A stretch of DNA of 64,000 nt, from positions 62,679,832 through 62,743,831 of the forward strand of contig JARYHS010013631.1 in NCBI GenBank assembly GCA_031002005.1, read 5' to 3'. Below the pieces are notes generated by a model. The model made no database searches. It was not told where the DNA came from and saw only the letters and a program-made list of their open reading frames with translations. Position numbers and translations under genes: made by a program. The DNA comes from Vandiemenella viatica. Lineage: Eukaryota; Arthropoda; Insecta; Orthoptera; Morabidae. Positions 12,708 through 23,905 of the stretch are shown in pieces. The number at the start of each line of letters is the position of its first letter. Position 1 is the first letter of the stretch.

Positions 12708-12840
12708 AGCTTAACTAACATCAGTAGGCTTACTGGTATCAGGTTGGAGCCGTTTCCGAAATATCAAATCCAAGAATTGCTCTTTTTGTTTGTTCGTAAA
12801 ATCCTGTTACAAACCTGAAAAGCAAAACGTTATCTACATA
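12708..12840 (+). repeat. Direct repeat next to Helitron helicase fragment
   Basis: The segment AGCTTAACTAACATCAGTAG ... CCAAGAATTGCTCTTTTT recurs, diverged, at 13602-13680 and again in part at 13790-13850 (AAGAATTGCTCTTTT). The copies flank the helicase fragment at 12837-13298. Confidence 0.5.
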
Positions 12841-13298
12841 TGAAATTACATCCAAATCGCTAGAACCATTTCGGGGATTGGCTGGTTTACCATCTAATAA
12901 ATTGATTTTAAAGAACATTATTATGTTAAATAGAAAAATTAATGCTGATCAGGGATTCATTAATGGTGCAAAATTAGTGGTAATTCTCTTAGACGAGAGC
13001 ATCATCAGTGCTAAATTAATTCACTCCGATAAAACTATGCCCTTACCTCGCATTAACCTCACAATACCAACCGTGCCTTTCCAAATGATAGAAAAATTTC
13101 CACTTAAAGTAAGATTTTCTTCGAACATTAATAAAACGCAAGGTCAGACGCTTCAAAAGGCACAATTTATCAGAACCCGTTTTTTTCGTATGGAGACAAG
13201 TATGTGGCTTTTTCACAAGTCTGCAAATTCATTACGGTCAAAAAGTCAACGATGACTACATTATAACTGCTAATTACGTTTTCAAAGAAGATTTGTAA
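12837..13298 (+). pseudogene. Helitron (PIF1-like) helicase, C-terminal fragment
   Basis: The reading TYEITSKSLEPFRGLAGLP leads into an ORF (12878-13255) with SNKLILKNIIMLNRKIN, FINGAKLVV, the PRINL...PF segment and INKTQGQTL. These are the C-terminal blocks of the PIF1-like helicase of Helitron rolling-circle transposons; INKTQGQTL corresponds to the conserved INK(S/A)QGQ(S/T) motif that contacts DNA and nucleotide. After about 13170 the frame shifts, and VFFVWRQVCGFF ... ITANYVFKEDL then ends at 13296-13298, in agreement with the family's usual C-terminus. The Walker A/B region and the Rep endonuclease are absent, so this is a dead fragment. No Helitron 3' hairpin with CTRR end was located. 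Confidence 0.75.
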
Positions 13299-14084
13299 CG
13301 TAAAGAAGATTGAAAATTGACTTCTCACAAAACTGATATTTTTTAAAATAATTATTTTTAAATGTTTTACAATTAATCATGTAGTATTTAATAATAACTA
13401 CTTTTTACACTAAACGTGATATTTATTAATACTCTTCAAAATAAAATGTCTTTCATTAATAAATACTTGCATTTACTTATTCCCTCATTATTATATTACC
13501 ATTTGCTGACTGATCACGATACTGTGCCAAATATTCGCATGGGTCAGTTAGTGTGCATGAATTGTTCGTATAAAGATATAATAGTTCCTTGTCTAAACCA
13601 AAGAGAAGCTATCAGTAGGCTTTCTGGTATCTGAAACGTCTACGAGAGCCGATTCAGAGATATCATACACAAAAATTGTTCGGTGTTTTTTTTTTTTTTT
13701 TTTTTTTTGTAAATTCGCGTTTTTACAGTGAAGACACCTATTTAGATAAACTAAAAAAGTAAAAAATTATCTAAATATGAAGTTTATTTCAAATCGTCAT
13801 ATCCCTTTCCGAGTTCACAAATATACATACAAGAATTGCTCTTTTAAAAATATAAGATTGACAGATTGTTTCTCATTCTTGCCGTGTACATTTTTGCCTC
13901 CGCTCTCATCGCGTTTGGTTACTCTTTGGCCCTTCACAGACACTTATGAACTGATATTAATGTTATAAATTTACAATTTTCAACACTAAATTATAATAAC
14001 GTCATTTTAAGATTAACAAAACAACATTTTACTACCATGAAATTGCATTGGCGTGACGCATGATGCTCATATACTTACTTATCC
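13299..14084. other. AT-rich DNA, T-run and degraded direct repeats
   Basis: Holds the further copies of the 12708 repeat (13602-13680, 13790-13850) and a T-run at 13687-13708. No gene is supported. Confidence 0.45.
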
Positions 14085-14330
14085 ACTAACCCTCCAGTGA
14101 GGACATGCCACCTTACTGGACTGGGGAGATACAGAGGACATAGGTTCAAATCCCGAGCAGAGGGGCCACCCAGAGTTCCGTTTTTCATGGTTTTCCTAAA
14201 TCACTCTAGGTGAAAGACGGAATGGTTTTATAAATATGCCAGGGCCGAATTACTTCCATTTTTTCTTCGTCATCCATTACAGAATCTATGATCTCGACGT
14301 CGCCGAGGCGTCTTAGCAATAGTGTAGGTG
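14085..14330 (+). mobile_element. Diverged SINE family I relic
   Basis: In order: a tRNA-like head with B-box-like GGTTCAAATCCC (14144-14155), TTTTTCATGGTTTTCCTAAA with TCACTCTAGG, then GGCCGAATTACTTCC and a tail with GATCTCGACGTCGCCGAGGC. Old copy without recognised TSD. Confidence 0.65.
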
Positions 14331-16244
14331 GTTAACGTGATTACACGTAACCTTAATCAGGAAGACCGAAACATCAACAAATGGACGGTCGTCTGGGATA
14401 CCAGAATCAAGATCTCAGTTATTATCTGCACTATTTAAATTTTCAAACTGTGCTGCGTATCTAAGTGTGTTGGCTTTGCATCAGGTAAAAACTACCATAC
14501 ATATTTTGATTGGTTTTCACTCTTCGAAAGCCTAGATGTAGCCTATTACCGAGGTGTTGGAGGTAGGAAATTATAACTTATAATTATAACTTTTTATCTG
14601 TAATTTTGTACAACTTAGGTTAGTATTATTGCGTTATGCCTCCTAGCATCAATACAAAAAAATTAAAATTTGTTTGAAACACTAATGTGATTTTCAAAGT
14701 TCGAAACCTTAGGCGCGGACTTAAAAACTGAGGTTTCTATTATCATTCTACCTTAACTGGACATGGGACAGATAATTTGAGTCCGATCTAAACCTTAAGT
14801 AAAATTCATAACACAAATCCAGCTATCAGTTTGTAAGCTTTCTGGCTAATTATGGATTTTGATTATGAGAAAAGTCCCTCACTCGACACACACATATTCA
14901 TTGATCAAATAAAAGGTTCTTTATGCCGCGGTCGCCAGGTTTAGGTATTACCGTTCGTCGGGTTACTAAATGATAAGCTCACATACTTTAGAATGGACAG
15001 ATATACAAAACTTTATTGAGTTCATAAACTTAAGCTTTCACACCGACGGAAAATACCACCACCAAATCAATATTATATAATGAATCAGACTCCTTTTCCG
15101 ACAATTGCAGACTCGTGGGACAAGAGGGATTAAATTGCACAAACTCCCACACTCTCCACAGTACTCATAACACGTCCACAGTCACTTGAGATCGCTGCAC
15201 TCCATGCAAAACCGTTAATATAACACATTACTAGTTTCCACGTTACACTCCGCCAAATCTTCTCGTCTTTTCACAATTTCTATAATTACGACCGAAATGT
15301 TCCCGCGTCGACAACCAAACTTGACGGCGAACAACGGTGTACACCAAAGATAGCCCCACACTGGCTTACTACGCCGGCCACAGATACTCTTGCATGGCTA
15401 TGACGTATGTTATGTTACACTCCCTAGCTAATATGCTGTGATAATTGATCTGGTTTCAAATAAACTTGATCAATTATCAGCAAAAAACTGTTGTGTCACA
15501 AGTTCTTTCTGTAAGAATCGAATTCAGTCTTAAAACTTTGCTATAGAAGAGATGCCGACTTAATGAATACCAATGAAACACGAGGGAACCACGTAAATGA
15601 ATGAAGATAATATCAAGTAGTTGACAAAATGACAGAGAGATTCTCTAGTCCATTCGGACGATGCCATGGGTAGAAGATAGCAGTTTCGAAGTGAGAATTT
15701 CTTTGGCGGCTTCTCGTGGTGTTAACTCTCTGTGCTCGTCAAGCTGGGAGGAGACACAGTTGCGCATGCACCGTCAGTCAGACGGTTGCAGAAACGCAAT
15801 GGCGCACGCACCCTGTTAATATTCTTAAGACAACCGGATGTTTAATAACGAGAACGGATAAAAGCAGTTGATATAGGGTCAGATGTTAATGAAAAGCAAT
15901 CGAATTGATCCTCAATGTTTTACCAAATGGTGCAAAAACATTTATTTTAAAATATGTTTTAAATTTGTTTTCATTTACCACATTTATATTTTTGTGTATG
16001 TAGCTGTTTGACAGCATGAATTACATCTGTTATCACTTTCACACTATTGTTTTGTATCGTGACAACTAAACATTTCACTCGTAAAAAAAATAACACCAGT
16101 AACAGTCTCATAAGAATTTTAAAGAAAGTTCATCACAAACACAATCGGAGCATTTTTGGAAAAAAGAAAGAGACACCATGTTCTCATTTTAGTCTTCTGT
16201 TCCAAGTAACACTTTTTTCCCCTACTACTTAGGATGTAAAATTA
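14331..16244. other. Unique DNA, no gene seen
   Basis: No ORF with a domain and no known repeat. GC-richer stretches at 15120-15420 and 15650-15830 remain unassigned. Confidence 0.35.
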
Positions 16245-16680
16245 AAAGTGTTCGCCGAAGCAGGATTGATGTTAAAATCAGAATAGCACTATCGAAAAGA
16301 GCCTTTATAAAAAATAAAAATCTTTTAGTTTCAAATATTCGCCTAGGACTCAGAAAGAACTTTTTAAAACACTATGTGTGGAGCACAGCACTTTACGGAA
16401 GTGAAGCAAGGACTTTAGCAATACCGGAGCGAAGGAAAATTGAAGTATTTGCAATGTAGTGCTATTGAAGGATGCTGAAAATTAAGTGGACAGATAAAGT
16501 ACGAAATGAATGTCTTTTGCAAATTATGGTTAGGAAAGAAGTTTGTGAAAGAGTCTTGCAAAAATTAGAGATGGGAAAGTAGGCCGTATTTTAGACATAC
16601 AGGAATGGTTAGTTTGTTTGTAGAGCGAACAGTCAGTCGAAGGCAAGAACAGTAGGGGTAGACAGACAGTGATTACAATA

Positions 16681-17614
16681 CGAGGTGCATTCAAGTTCTA
16701 AGGCCTCCGATTTTTTTTTCTAACTAACTACTCACCCGAAAACTATGAAACTGATGTTACTTCTTGACATAATCTCCCTGCAGAACTACAAATTTTTACA
16801 ACGTCGACGCCATGATTACATGGCCGTGACGAAGGCTTCTTCAGGAGACTGTTTTGACTACTGGAAAATCGCTGAAACAATAGCAGCATGGTTGGTGAAT
16901 ATGCGGCCATGGAAAGTGTCTTTCATTGTTGGAAACAGCCAAAAGTCACTAGGAGCCAGGTCAGGTGAGTAGGGAGCATGAAAAGTCACTTCAAAGTTGT
17001 TTTCACGAAGAAACGGTTGCGTAACGTTAGCCCGATGTGCGGGTGCGTTGTGGTCCGACAGCATTCGTGGCACCCACCCGGAGGACACTTTTCGCATTTT
17101 CAGGTCGTCATGCAGGATTGTCTGTACAGAACCCACGGAAATGCTAACACTGGAGGCGATCTGTTCAACAGTCATTCGGCGATCCCCCAAAACAAGTCTC
17201 TCCACTTGCTCGATCATGTCGTCAGACCAGCTTGTGCGAGGCCGAGGTTGTTTTGGTTTGTTGTCACATGATGTTCTGCCTACATTAAACTGCCGCACCG
17301 ACGAACGCACTTTCGACACATCCATAACTCGATCACCACACGCCTCCTTCAACTGTCGATGAATTTCAGTTGGTGTCAATCCACGCAAATTCAGAAAACG
17401 AATGATTGCACGCTGTTGTACGTTATCGTTTTAAGTATATAAAACAGTTCTCATTCTCGACGCTGCCGCTAGAATTCCATCTGACGTACAGTGCTGCCAT
17501 CTCTGTCACGTATTAACAACAAGTACACACTCATTTTAAAACAATGCACATGCTTCTATTTCTCTCCAGTCTGGACAAAAAAAATCGGAGGCCTTAGAAC
17601 TTGAATGCACCTCG
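16681..17614 (-). mobile_element. Mariner element, internally deleted, TA target duplication
   Basis: Ends are inverted repeats of about 37 bp: CGAGGTGCATTCAAGTTCTA at 16681 and its reverse complement ending at 17614, both continuing into AGGCCTCCGA plus a T/A run. TA dinucleotides flank the element at 16679-16680 and 17615-17616, the expected mariner target duplication. Length 934 bp against about 1.3 kb for a full mariner. The transposase runs on the minus strand. Confidence 0.9.
16858..17388 (-). pseudogene. Mariner (D34D-type) transposase, defective
   Basis: Encodes the DNA-binding half of a mariner transposase: a first HTH (TPTEIHRQLKEACGD), a GRT-containing linker, and a second HTH (MTVEQIASSVSISVGSVQTI), then KVSSGWVPRML (residue about 110). 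It then jumps to HNAPAHRANVTQPFL, so the segment with the first catalytic Asp is deleted (junction near 17058). The second catalytic Asp, normally just before NAPAH, is His. The third is present in YSPDLAPSDF, with 34 residues between positions two and three as in D34D mariners. A TTG precedes the ORF; the likely true start, upstream near 17454, is cut off by a TAA. Further TAG/TAA codons follow after residue 176. It cannot be active. Confidence 0.85.
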
Positions 17615-17730
17615 TATATGAAGCAGGTAATTAAATATATAGGCTGTTAAGGGAATAAGATGAAGAGGTTGGTGGAGAAGGATTATATGAAACCAGGTGA
17701 AAGACTGATAACAGCAGAAAAAAAAGTCAG

Positions 17731-19080
17731 AGTTCATCCAATTTATCACACATTCATACTTTAAACATACCAGTTTTACGCATAAAAAAAGAAAAATTAT
17801 GCTGAGCATAACTCAAAGAAAAGACCTTTCAGTTCAGACTTCCAGGTATGACTTAATCTCACATTTTTAAAAAAAAATTATTTGTGGAATATCCGTTCAG
17901 CTAATTTATGGAAGTGAGTAATCGTAGCGGTGTTTGACCCCCTGATAAACTCTCTGGAGGGATGTTTTCACCAAATTGAATTAGCCCTAGTTCTCGGGTC
18001 ATGTTACACAGGACGGGCTCTTTATCACTCCAATTACATAACTGTAATTGGGAGCGGAGCGTGTCATGCCGCGCGATCGATGAGCCACTACGGGCGATTA
18101 CGAATTCTTTTTCTTCCACCTTTGAGAGCCCGCGTGCCGCAAACTGTTTTTTGCCGGAAGGGATGCGTACATCAGAAGGGTCCGGCTTTATCGTAAATTG
18201 AATTTTCTAATCCATTAAGAGTTGCGTTTCGTGGTGTGCCAACTGGGAATACGAGTGATAGTAGGTCAGCTCCGATGACGTTTCCATCAATTCGCGCGCC
18301 AGGGCGTGTCCTTAGCTTCACTCCACACGTAAATTACCATATCTCTTCAGGCAAAGGCAATGCAGTAATAATATCACATTGTATTTAATATCCTGACACA
18401 GAAATCAAAAGGATGTGGATTAAATGAGGGCACTTTCTATATATCGTATAAACAAAAAGTTTTCATTCCACATTCTTATTTAGAACCGACATCGTTGAAT
18501 TTCAGAAAATATTTTAATTGGCTTTCTAGGGACCACGAGGTATGTGCCGAAAGGTGGAGGAAGTACTTACATCAAAACTGCTCCATGAGCGGTTAAATTT
18601 CGAACCTGAGAGTCGGAAAGACGCGTAGGTCGATTCATCCATCGAGATTTCGATTTTCAATGCTTTCCTGAAATTTCACCAGATGAACGCCAAAATAAAT
18701 AAATAAATAATTTTTATGTGTGCAAGTTTATGTATCACTTTTTTCTGTATGTTTTTTTTTTTCGTATGTAACTTTTGTTGTTTCTTTAGCATTCTTGCGG
18801 ATGAACGATACTATCTTTATTGCAGTTTTGTAGTGAATAGGAACTTTGGTCCAAGTTATTCTCGTAAACAAATTATAATTATAAAAAATATAAAGCGCAG
18901 TTCGGTAAATTTAGAGTATTTCATCGAGTCTTAGTCTGTATTTTGTGTTTAGTTTTTCTGCCTGGGAACAAATTTGGACAAAATTATCTTATACAAGTTC
19001 TTACATTAAACAGGATGCAAGATACATCACCGCAAAATATTTTTTTTATTTAAAGCAAATGGAAATTATTTTATTATAAA
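17731..19080. other. Unique DNA, no gene seen
   Basis: A GC-richer patch at 17930-18330 has overlapping ORFs on both strands without domains. Remaining DNA is AT-rich with T-runs near 18750-18765. Confidence 0.35.
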
Positions 19081-20762
19081 GATATTTACAGAAGTTTATT
19101 GATTATTATTATTATTAGTATTAATTTATATGACTTATCTTTATTCTCCTTCCGTTGCATTTCGTGAAATTGTATCAAATACTTTTGTAATGGAAGGTTT
19201 ATGGTAACTGAAATCGAAAAGGTATGTTTCACTTTTAACATGTTTAACAGGAGTAGCAGCTACTTGCATCAAAATATAGTTAAATGTGTATACACAGAAT
19301 ATTAAATTCGTGTGCGCAAAAGTTTAATAATACTTGCACAGAACATTGACTTTCATGCGTACTTAACGCCTAACGCTGTGGTATGACAGAGTCATCCACA
19401 ATGAATATTAATAAATGATTATAATTAATATTCAGATTTTGTTATATTTGTTTATTTAAATTGTAAAGTGTAGGGTTAATTTGGTACGTAAATAATTATG
19501 TATTAAGCCTGAGCGGCCAAATTTATTAGTATATAATTTAATTCTGTGCTAAATTGATATCCAGAAAGTATTAAATATGGGAAATGGTTGGAACTGCAGT
19601 TTTGAGCGATGAGATGGCTGGACAATGCTAATGCCGGCGACATCCCGGCGCCCTCGCTCAGCGGGCTTGCAGAAAAGTTACCCGACGCGGCCGTTGTCCC
19701 GACCTTCCCTTTGAGGTGGGCCAAGGTCAGGCAAAATGTGCGCGAAAACCAGTGACGAATGCTAGCTATGGCGCGAAACACGTGATTGTGGGATACATCG
19801 ATTCACCAATCGTGCATGACTACAGGCTTCACATTTGTTAATCCAAGGCTTCTGTTCCATGTCCGGAGAGGGAGAAAACTGACTTTTTCCGGGGCAAGAG
19901 AAGACGACGCCATGAGGGGGACTTGCTGTTCAGACGAGCTGACGGACAGACGTGTCGCCTGACACTCTCATAACTATTGATCGGTGACGGCGTCTGGAGG
20001 CATTCTGGCTCAGATGGGGCTGGAAACTGAGCGTTTCACCTGCTAGAGGCAATCAACTGATGTGCTAGAACGGATGTATCCACAAACTGGCATTGCAACA
20101 GTGACACAGAGTGTGTCACATCTCGTCGAGCAGACGCGGAAACGGTAAAGTACCGACGCAAAGGTCCACAGTTCCATAGGGTTTTTAACGAGGCTTGCTA
20201 ACCCGTAAACGGCTTCTGAGATAAGACTCTGCTACCATCACTATACACTATATCACTATATATCGTGACTGTCTCTGAAGTTATAATCGGAAAAAGTGTA
20301 ATTTCAGAGCAGCAGATTCTACAGTGATTATACAATCACATTCCAAAAATCATCGGATAGCAGGATGCAAATACACACGTGTCGCACTCATCGTGTGAAA
20401 AGAGGATACAAATAGGCAGATGGTTGCCAGTGCCTGCAGCTGTTAGTCGTCAATAACGTATGGAATTGTTTATGATGTGTTATTGGCTTCCCGACGATGA
20501 TTATTCGGGTTTGAACAACGAATCATAGTTGAAGCCAGACACTTGAAACACAATATTGGAAAAGTTATTGCGAAATTTAAGATTTTACACTCAGCACTAT
20601 GAAGGAAGTGTTACCTTGTCAATCTATATTTAAAGTGTGCAAATTAAAACATGCGTCTCCCCAAGCAAAAAAAAAAAAAAAAAAATAATAATATTCATGC
20701 TGGAAGGGAAGAATACTATTAGTAATAAGGAAATATTACTACTATGGCAGGATAATAATTCT
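19081..20762. other. Unique DNA with short microsatellites
   Basis: ATT trinucleotide run at 19100-19120. GC-richer island at 19600-20210 without a recognisable ORF product. A-run at 20668-20686 followed by AATAATAAT. No gene seen. Confidence 0.35.
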
Positions 20763-20869
20763 TAAGGATGTAACGGAGTTCCGTTTCCGCAATTTAGGAA
20801 CTCCCGCATGAAATCCTACCTCCGCAACTTTTAACGCGGAGGTATAACGGAGGTTTTGTTTACTTTGCA

Positions 20870-20902
<33 letters not shown>

Positions 20903-20999
20903 GGAATTCTGTCCATTGTCGCATAGCTAGTAACAATCTGGTCTTTTTTTTCTTACGATCCTACAATAAAAGTAACAATGAACTGAGCGGCGTTATTGC

Positions 21000-21416
21000 T
21001 AGGTTTGTCAGATATAGGATTATAATTTCCGGGTCATTTCTGGGGGTTATAAAGGCTTTTAGTGTTACAGGATTATAATATACGGGACATTTTTGGGGTT
21101 AAAAAAGTAACTTAGTGGTATGTTTAGGGAGTGAACATGTATTCAGATTAATTTAAAAAGTTGTATATTAGATAAAAACTATGCTACATAACATATATAG
21201 CACTTCTTTTATGATTATTAATTCAACTTTGTTTGAAAATCACTACGTCATAGTTGAACAGTTTATATATCCCGCTGCGAGCGCGGCATGGCCACCGTGG
21301 TATCTTAAGTTTGAGAAAAACGGGAATTCCGGGTCAGTAACGCTTAATTCCTGGACACTGGACAAGGCGCAAAATTTCGGGACATTCCCGCATTTTCCGG
21401 CCATCTGGCAACCCTA
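21000..21416. mobile_element. hAT-type MITE with 8-bp TSD GTTATTGC
   Basis: Terminal inverted repeats TAGGTTTGTCAGAT (left) and TAGGGTTGCCAGAT (right, reverse complement) differ at two of 14 positions. The 417-bp element is flanked by perfect copies of GTTATTGC at 20992-20999 and 21417-21424. An 8-bp TSD and ends of the form YARNG fit the hAT superfamily. Inside, a GGATTATAAT...CGGG(T/A)CATTT unit is repeated twice near the left end (21015-21110), and CGGGACATTCCCG lies near the right end. No transposase is encoded, so it depends on one supplied in trans. Confidence 0.85.
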
Positions 21417-22149
21417 GTTATTGCCCAAGCGACAAATTTACAAGTTTGAACTTGCAAGTAAAGTAAAGCTACATATTCACGGTCCAATTTACAGTACATC
21501 CATGTAGAACTACCGTAGGATGCGCTCACCCATTCACGCTACTAGAAGGGGACAGACAAGATGTTCCAAGCAGTCCTTTCCACTCGTACTTTCTCGCGGT
21601 ACACCAGTATCCTTTCGCACACTCGTAGGGTGATTCCTCAAATCACGATCCATAGCTTGTTGGACGTCAGGGACGTGTTTTGGTTGTCTGGGAGTCCAAC
21701 AACATCCAACACGCCCTACATGTAGTCCTGCAAACCCCTTCACGGCCCATAAGAGTCTTTATCTGAAAATCGGATCATCGTAGGTCCTACAAGTTGGACT
21801 GTGAATGATTCACTAGAGCGGAGGAAAGGCGAGTGGCGGGCACGGAGATGTGGGGTGGTTTGGCCTTGTGCTTGTCGCTCGAATTAGTCGAGCCGCGAAC
21901 TTCTCAAAGTTCATATGACAAAGATTGTTTTGTTGATGCGTGCGTAGTTATGTAAATAATTTGATTCACTTGTGAAATTATTCCAAGTTTTTTGTTGTTG
22001 AAAGATGAGGCAACAAATAAGTCAATATGACATTATTATATGGAAATAGACTTAGCTTTTCAAAAAAATGTAGAATTTGGAATAAAAATATACTGATTTT
22101 GATTTTAAGTTTATTTTTGAAAAAATATTAAAATCTAAATAATTACAAA

Positions 22150-22775
22150 TTAATATTCCCGGTATAAGGAGTCACCCACTGCTTGCCAACGGCCTCTGAA
22201 AAGAGGGCGGAAGAGCGGGGAGCGGTTCAGGGCACCCTCTTGCCCTTGGGGTTGGAAACGGCCCCTAAAGGCGGATGAATCAGAAATGATCAACGGCATG
22301 GGGATGCAGAAGGCAACGGGAAACCACTGCATTAAAGACCCAAAGGGTATCCCGAGGACATGTAATCCTCTCAAATTACATATATCATGATGGCTTCTTC
22401 CTGGGTAAAATATTCCGGAGGTAAAATAGTCCCCCAATCGGATCTCCGGGTGGGGACTGCTCAGGGAGGAGTCATCAGAATGGATAGAAACATTCTACGA
22501 GTCGGAGCGTGGAATGTTAGAAGTCTGAATAGGGCAGGAAGGTTAGAAAACTTTTGAGACATGCTGGATTTGTTAATTTGTTAGTGGAGGGAACAGTGGA
22601 AGGTAAGAACTGTAGAGGAAGACAGAGATTAGAATATATGAAGCAGATAATTGAGGACATGGATTGTAGGGGGTATGTAGAAATGAAGAGGTTAGCACAG
22701 GATAGGAAGGGATGGAGGATTGCATCAAACCAGTCTAAAGACTGACAACAGCAAAAAAATAATAATAATATTACA
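22150..22775 (+). mobile_element. LINE with both ends but internal deletion (WNVRSLN family)
   Basis: Positions 22150-22500 match a LINE 5' leader (AACGGGAAACCACTGCATTA, GGTAAAATAGTCCCCCAATC, CGGATCTCCGGGTGGGGA). Then comes the start of the endonuclease domain, RVGAWNVRSLNRAGRLEN (22497-22550). At about 22551 the sequence jumps to the extreme C-terminus, LLRHAGFVNLLVEGTVEGKN through IASNQSKD with its stop at about 22744, and the 3' end ACTGACAACAGC with an A/AAT tail. The apurinic-endonuclease body and the entire reverse transcriptase are missing. Both ends being present argues for deletion during or after reverse transcription rather than ordinary 5' truncation. Confidence 0.8.
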
Positions 22776-22892
22776 AATTTATTTTTCCATCTCCGCATCC
22801 GCTTCCGCAAAACATCCGCATCCACGGATAACAAGCATTGAACATCCACATCTTCATCCGCATCCGCAAAGAGACCTCCGTTACAACCCTAA

Positions 22893-23640
22893 TTCAGACA
22901 GATGTTATAACATCTGTGCAGTGTTCTTGAGTTGAACAATGGCAGCGTAAATTGTTAAACAGTAGCAGTGTATTACACGCGTTTACCCGTGGCTTACCAG
23001 AGCTGGGCTGTGTCCGCTGTGTTAGTGAAGAAGCGTCCAGCCTCTCCGCCGGCGACTTCCATTATGCAAATCGGCTTCCGCCTGCGCAGACAGACTTAAT
23101 TAACTAGAAACTGAATTACCTTCTCTTTTTTTTTTCCTCTAGCGCCTACATCGTTCTACGTGTAATTACTTTCAGTAGTAGCAATAAATTTTTAGCTATT
23201 TATGTCTTTCTTTTACTAGCATTTTTTATCTGTTTCAATCTGCTTTCATTTACTTAATCTCGCCGATTCCTTGTAAATCTTTACACAGTAAACTATGCTG
23301 GCTGATGTGATGAGTTGTTTTCTTGAGGAGTACCAAAAGCTTACAATATCCTGCAGACTGAACCCCCAGTTCCCTCCATCTCGTCGGCAATTTAATAGGC
23401 GGTGTCGCGAAACAGTTAATTACGATGGTTAATTAAATCTGCAATTATTTCAACAGTTAACTGTTTCAGAGTATATTATTAAATAATTAGAAATAATGAA
23501 AGCCAATAAAATAAGCAGGTTTGAACTATATGCCACAACATATCCTTTATAATGACTTTGCACCCCCACTTCAATAATAATCAATGATTTCATTTATTAT
23601 TATTATTATTATAAAGGTGGCCAAATTATTAACATATTTT
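22893..23640. other. Unique DNA, no gene seen
   Basis: AT-rich with an ATT run at 23598-23613. No recognised repeat or gene. Confidence 0.35.
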
Positions 23641-23905
23641 ATATTCCTGAGTGTCCTGACTAATGAAAATTGAACCAACATACACCTCAATACTTTGTGC
23701 TTATTCCTTTGTGGCAGTTCCACTCTGTTTGGCAGCTTTAATTAATGTCATTGCCAAGGTGCTAAATCTTTTCTGAGGATTCAGTCAGTCCAATTTTAGT
23801 TTTAATGGTGGTTTTATTGATTTTGAATTTGGCACTAGCCCTCAAAGTGTTAATTGGGTTCATGTCTGGGCTATTTGCTGGCCTGGGGAACACATGAAGC
23901 TCTTT
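23641..23905 (-). pseudogene. Tc1-like transposase, C-terminal relic
   Basis: The minus strand reads HVFPRPANSPDMNPINTL, resembling the Tc1 block (L.WPA.SPDLNPIE.LW). The catalytic Glu after PI is replaced by Asn. Later SCQTEWNCHKGISTKY, then a stop, resembles the usual C-terminus (S(M/P)..RC..VI..KG.STKY). In-frame stops show it is dead. The N-terminal part is absent and no terminal repeats were found. Confidence 0.6.

Larger units (their letters stand above)
16245..17730 (+). mobile_element. LINE (WNVRSLN family) 3' end, split by a mariner
   Basis: The plus strand reads RRIDVKIRIALSKRAFIKNK, then LKHYVWSTALYGSEARTLAI and later MLKIKWTDKVRNECLLQIM, matching the post-RT domain of insect endonuclease/RT LINEs (...ALYG(A/S)E.WTL..., W.D.VRNE). 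Several stops make it a relic. A mariner interrupts it at 16681-17614. Beyond the mariner the LINE resumes (GAAGAGGTTGGTGGAGAAGG) and ends with AGACTGATAACAGC plus an A-rich tail, the same 3' end as the copy at 22551-22775. Confidence 0.75.
20763..22892. mobile_element. Possible composite DNA element with GTAACGGAG inverted ends
   Basis: Left end AAGGATGTAACGGAGTTCCG and the reverse complement of the right end, AGGGTTGTAACGGAGGTC, match over about 12 of 14 bases. Flanking octamers AATTCTTA (20755-20762) and AATTCAGA (22893-22900) agree at 6 of 8 positions, a possible worn TSD. The right part is rich in CATCCGC hexamer-like units (22784-22870). Nested inside are a MITE (21000-21416), a LINE (22150-22775) and a T-run (20873-20900). 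The alternative is that the ends belong to two separate copies of one repeat. Confidence 0.4.
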
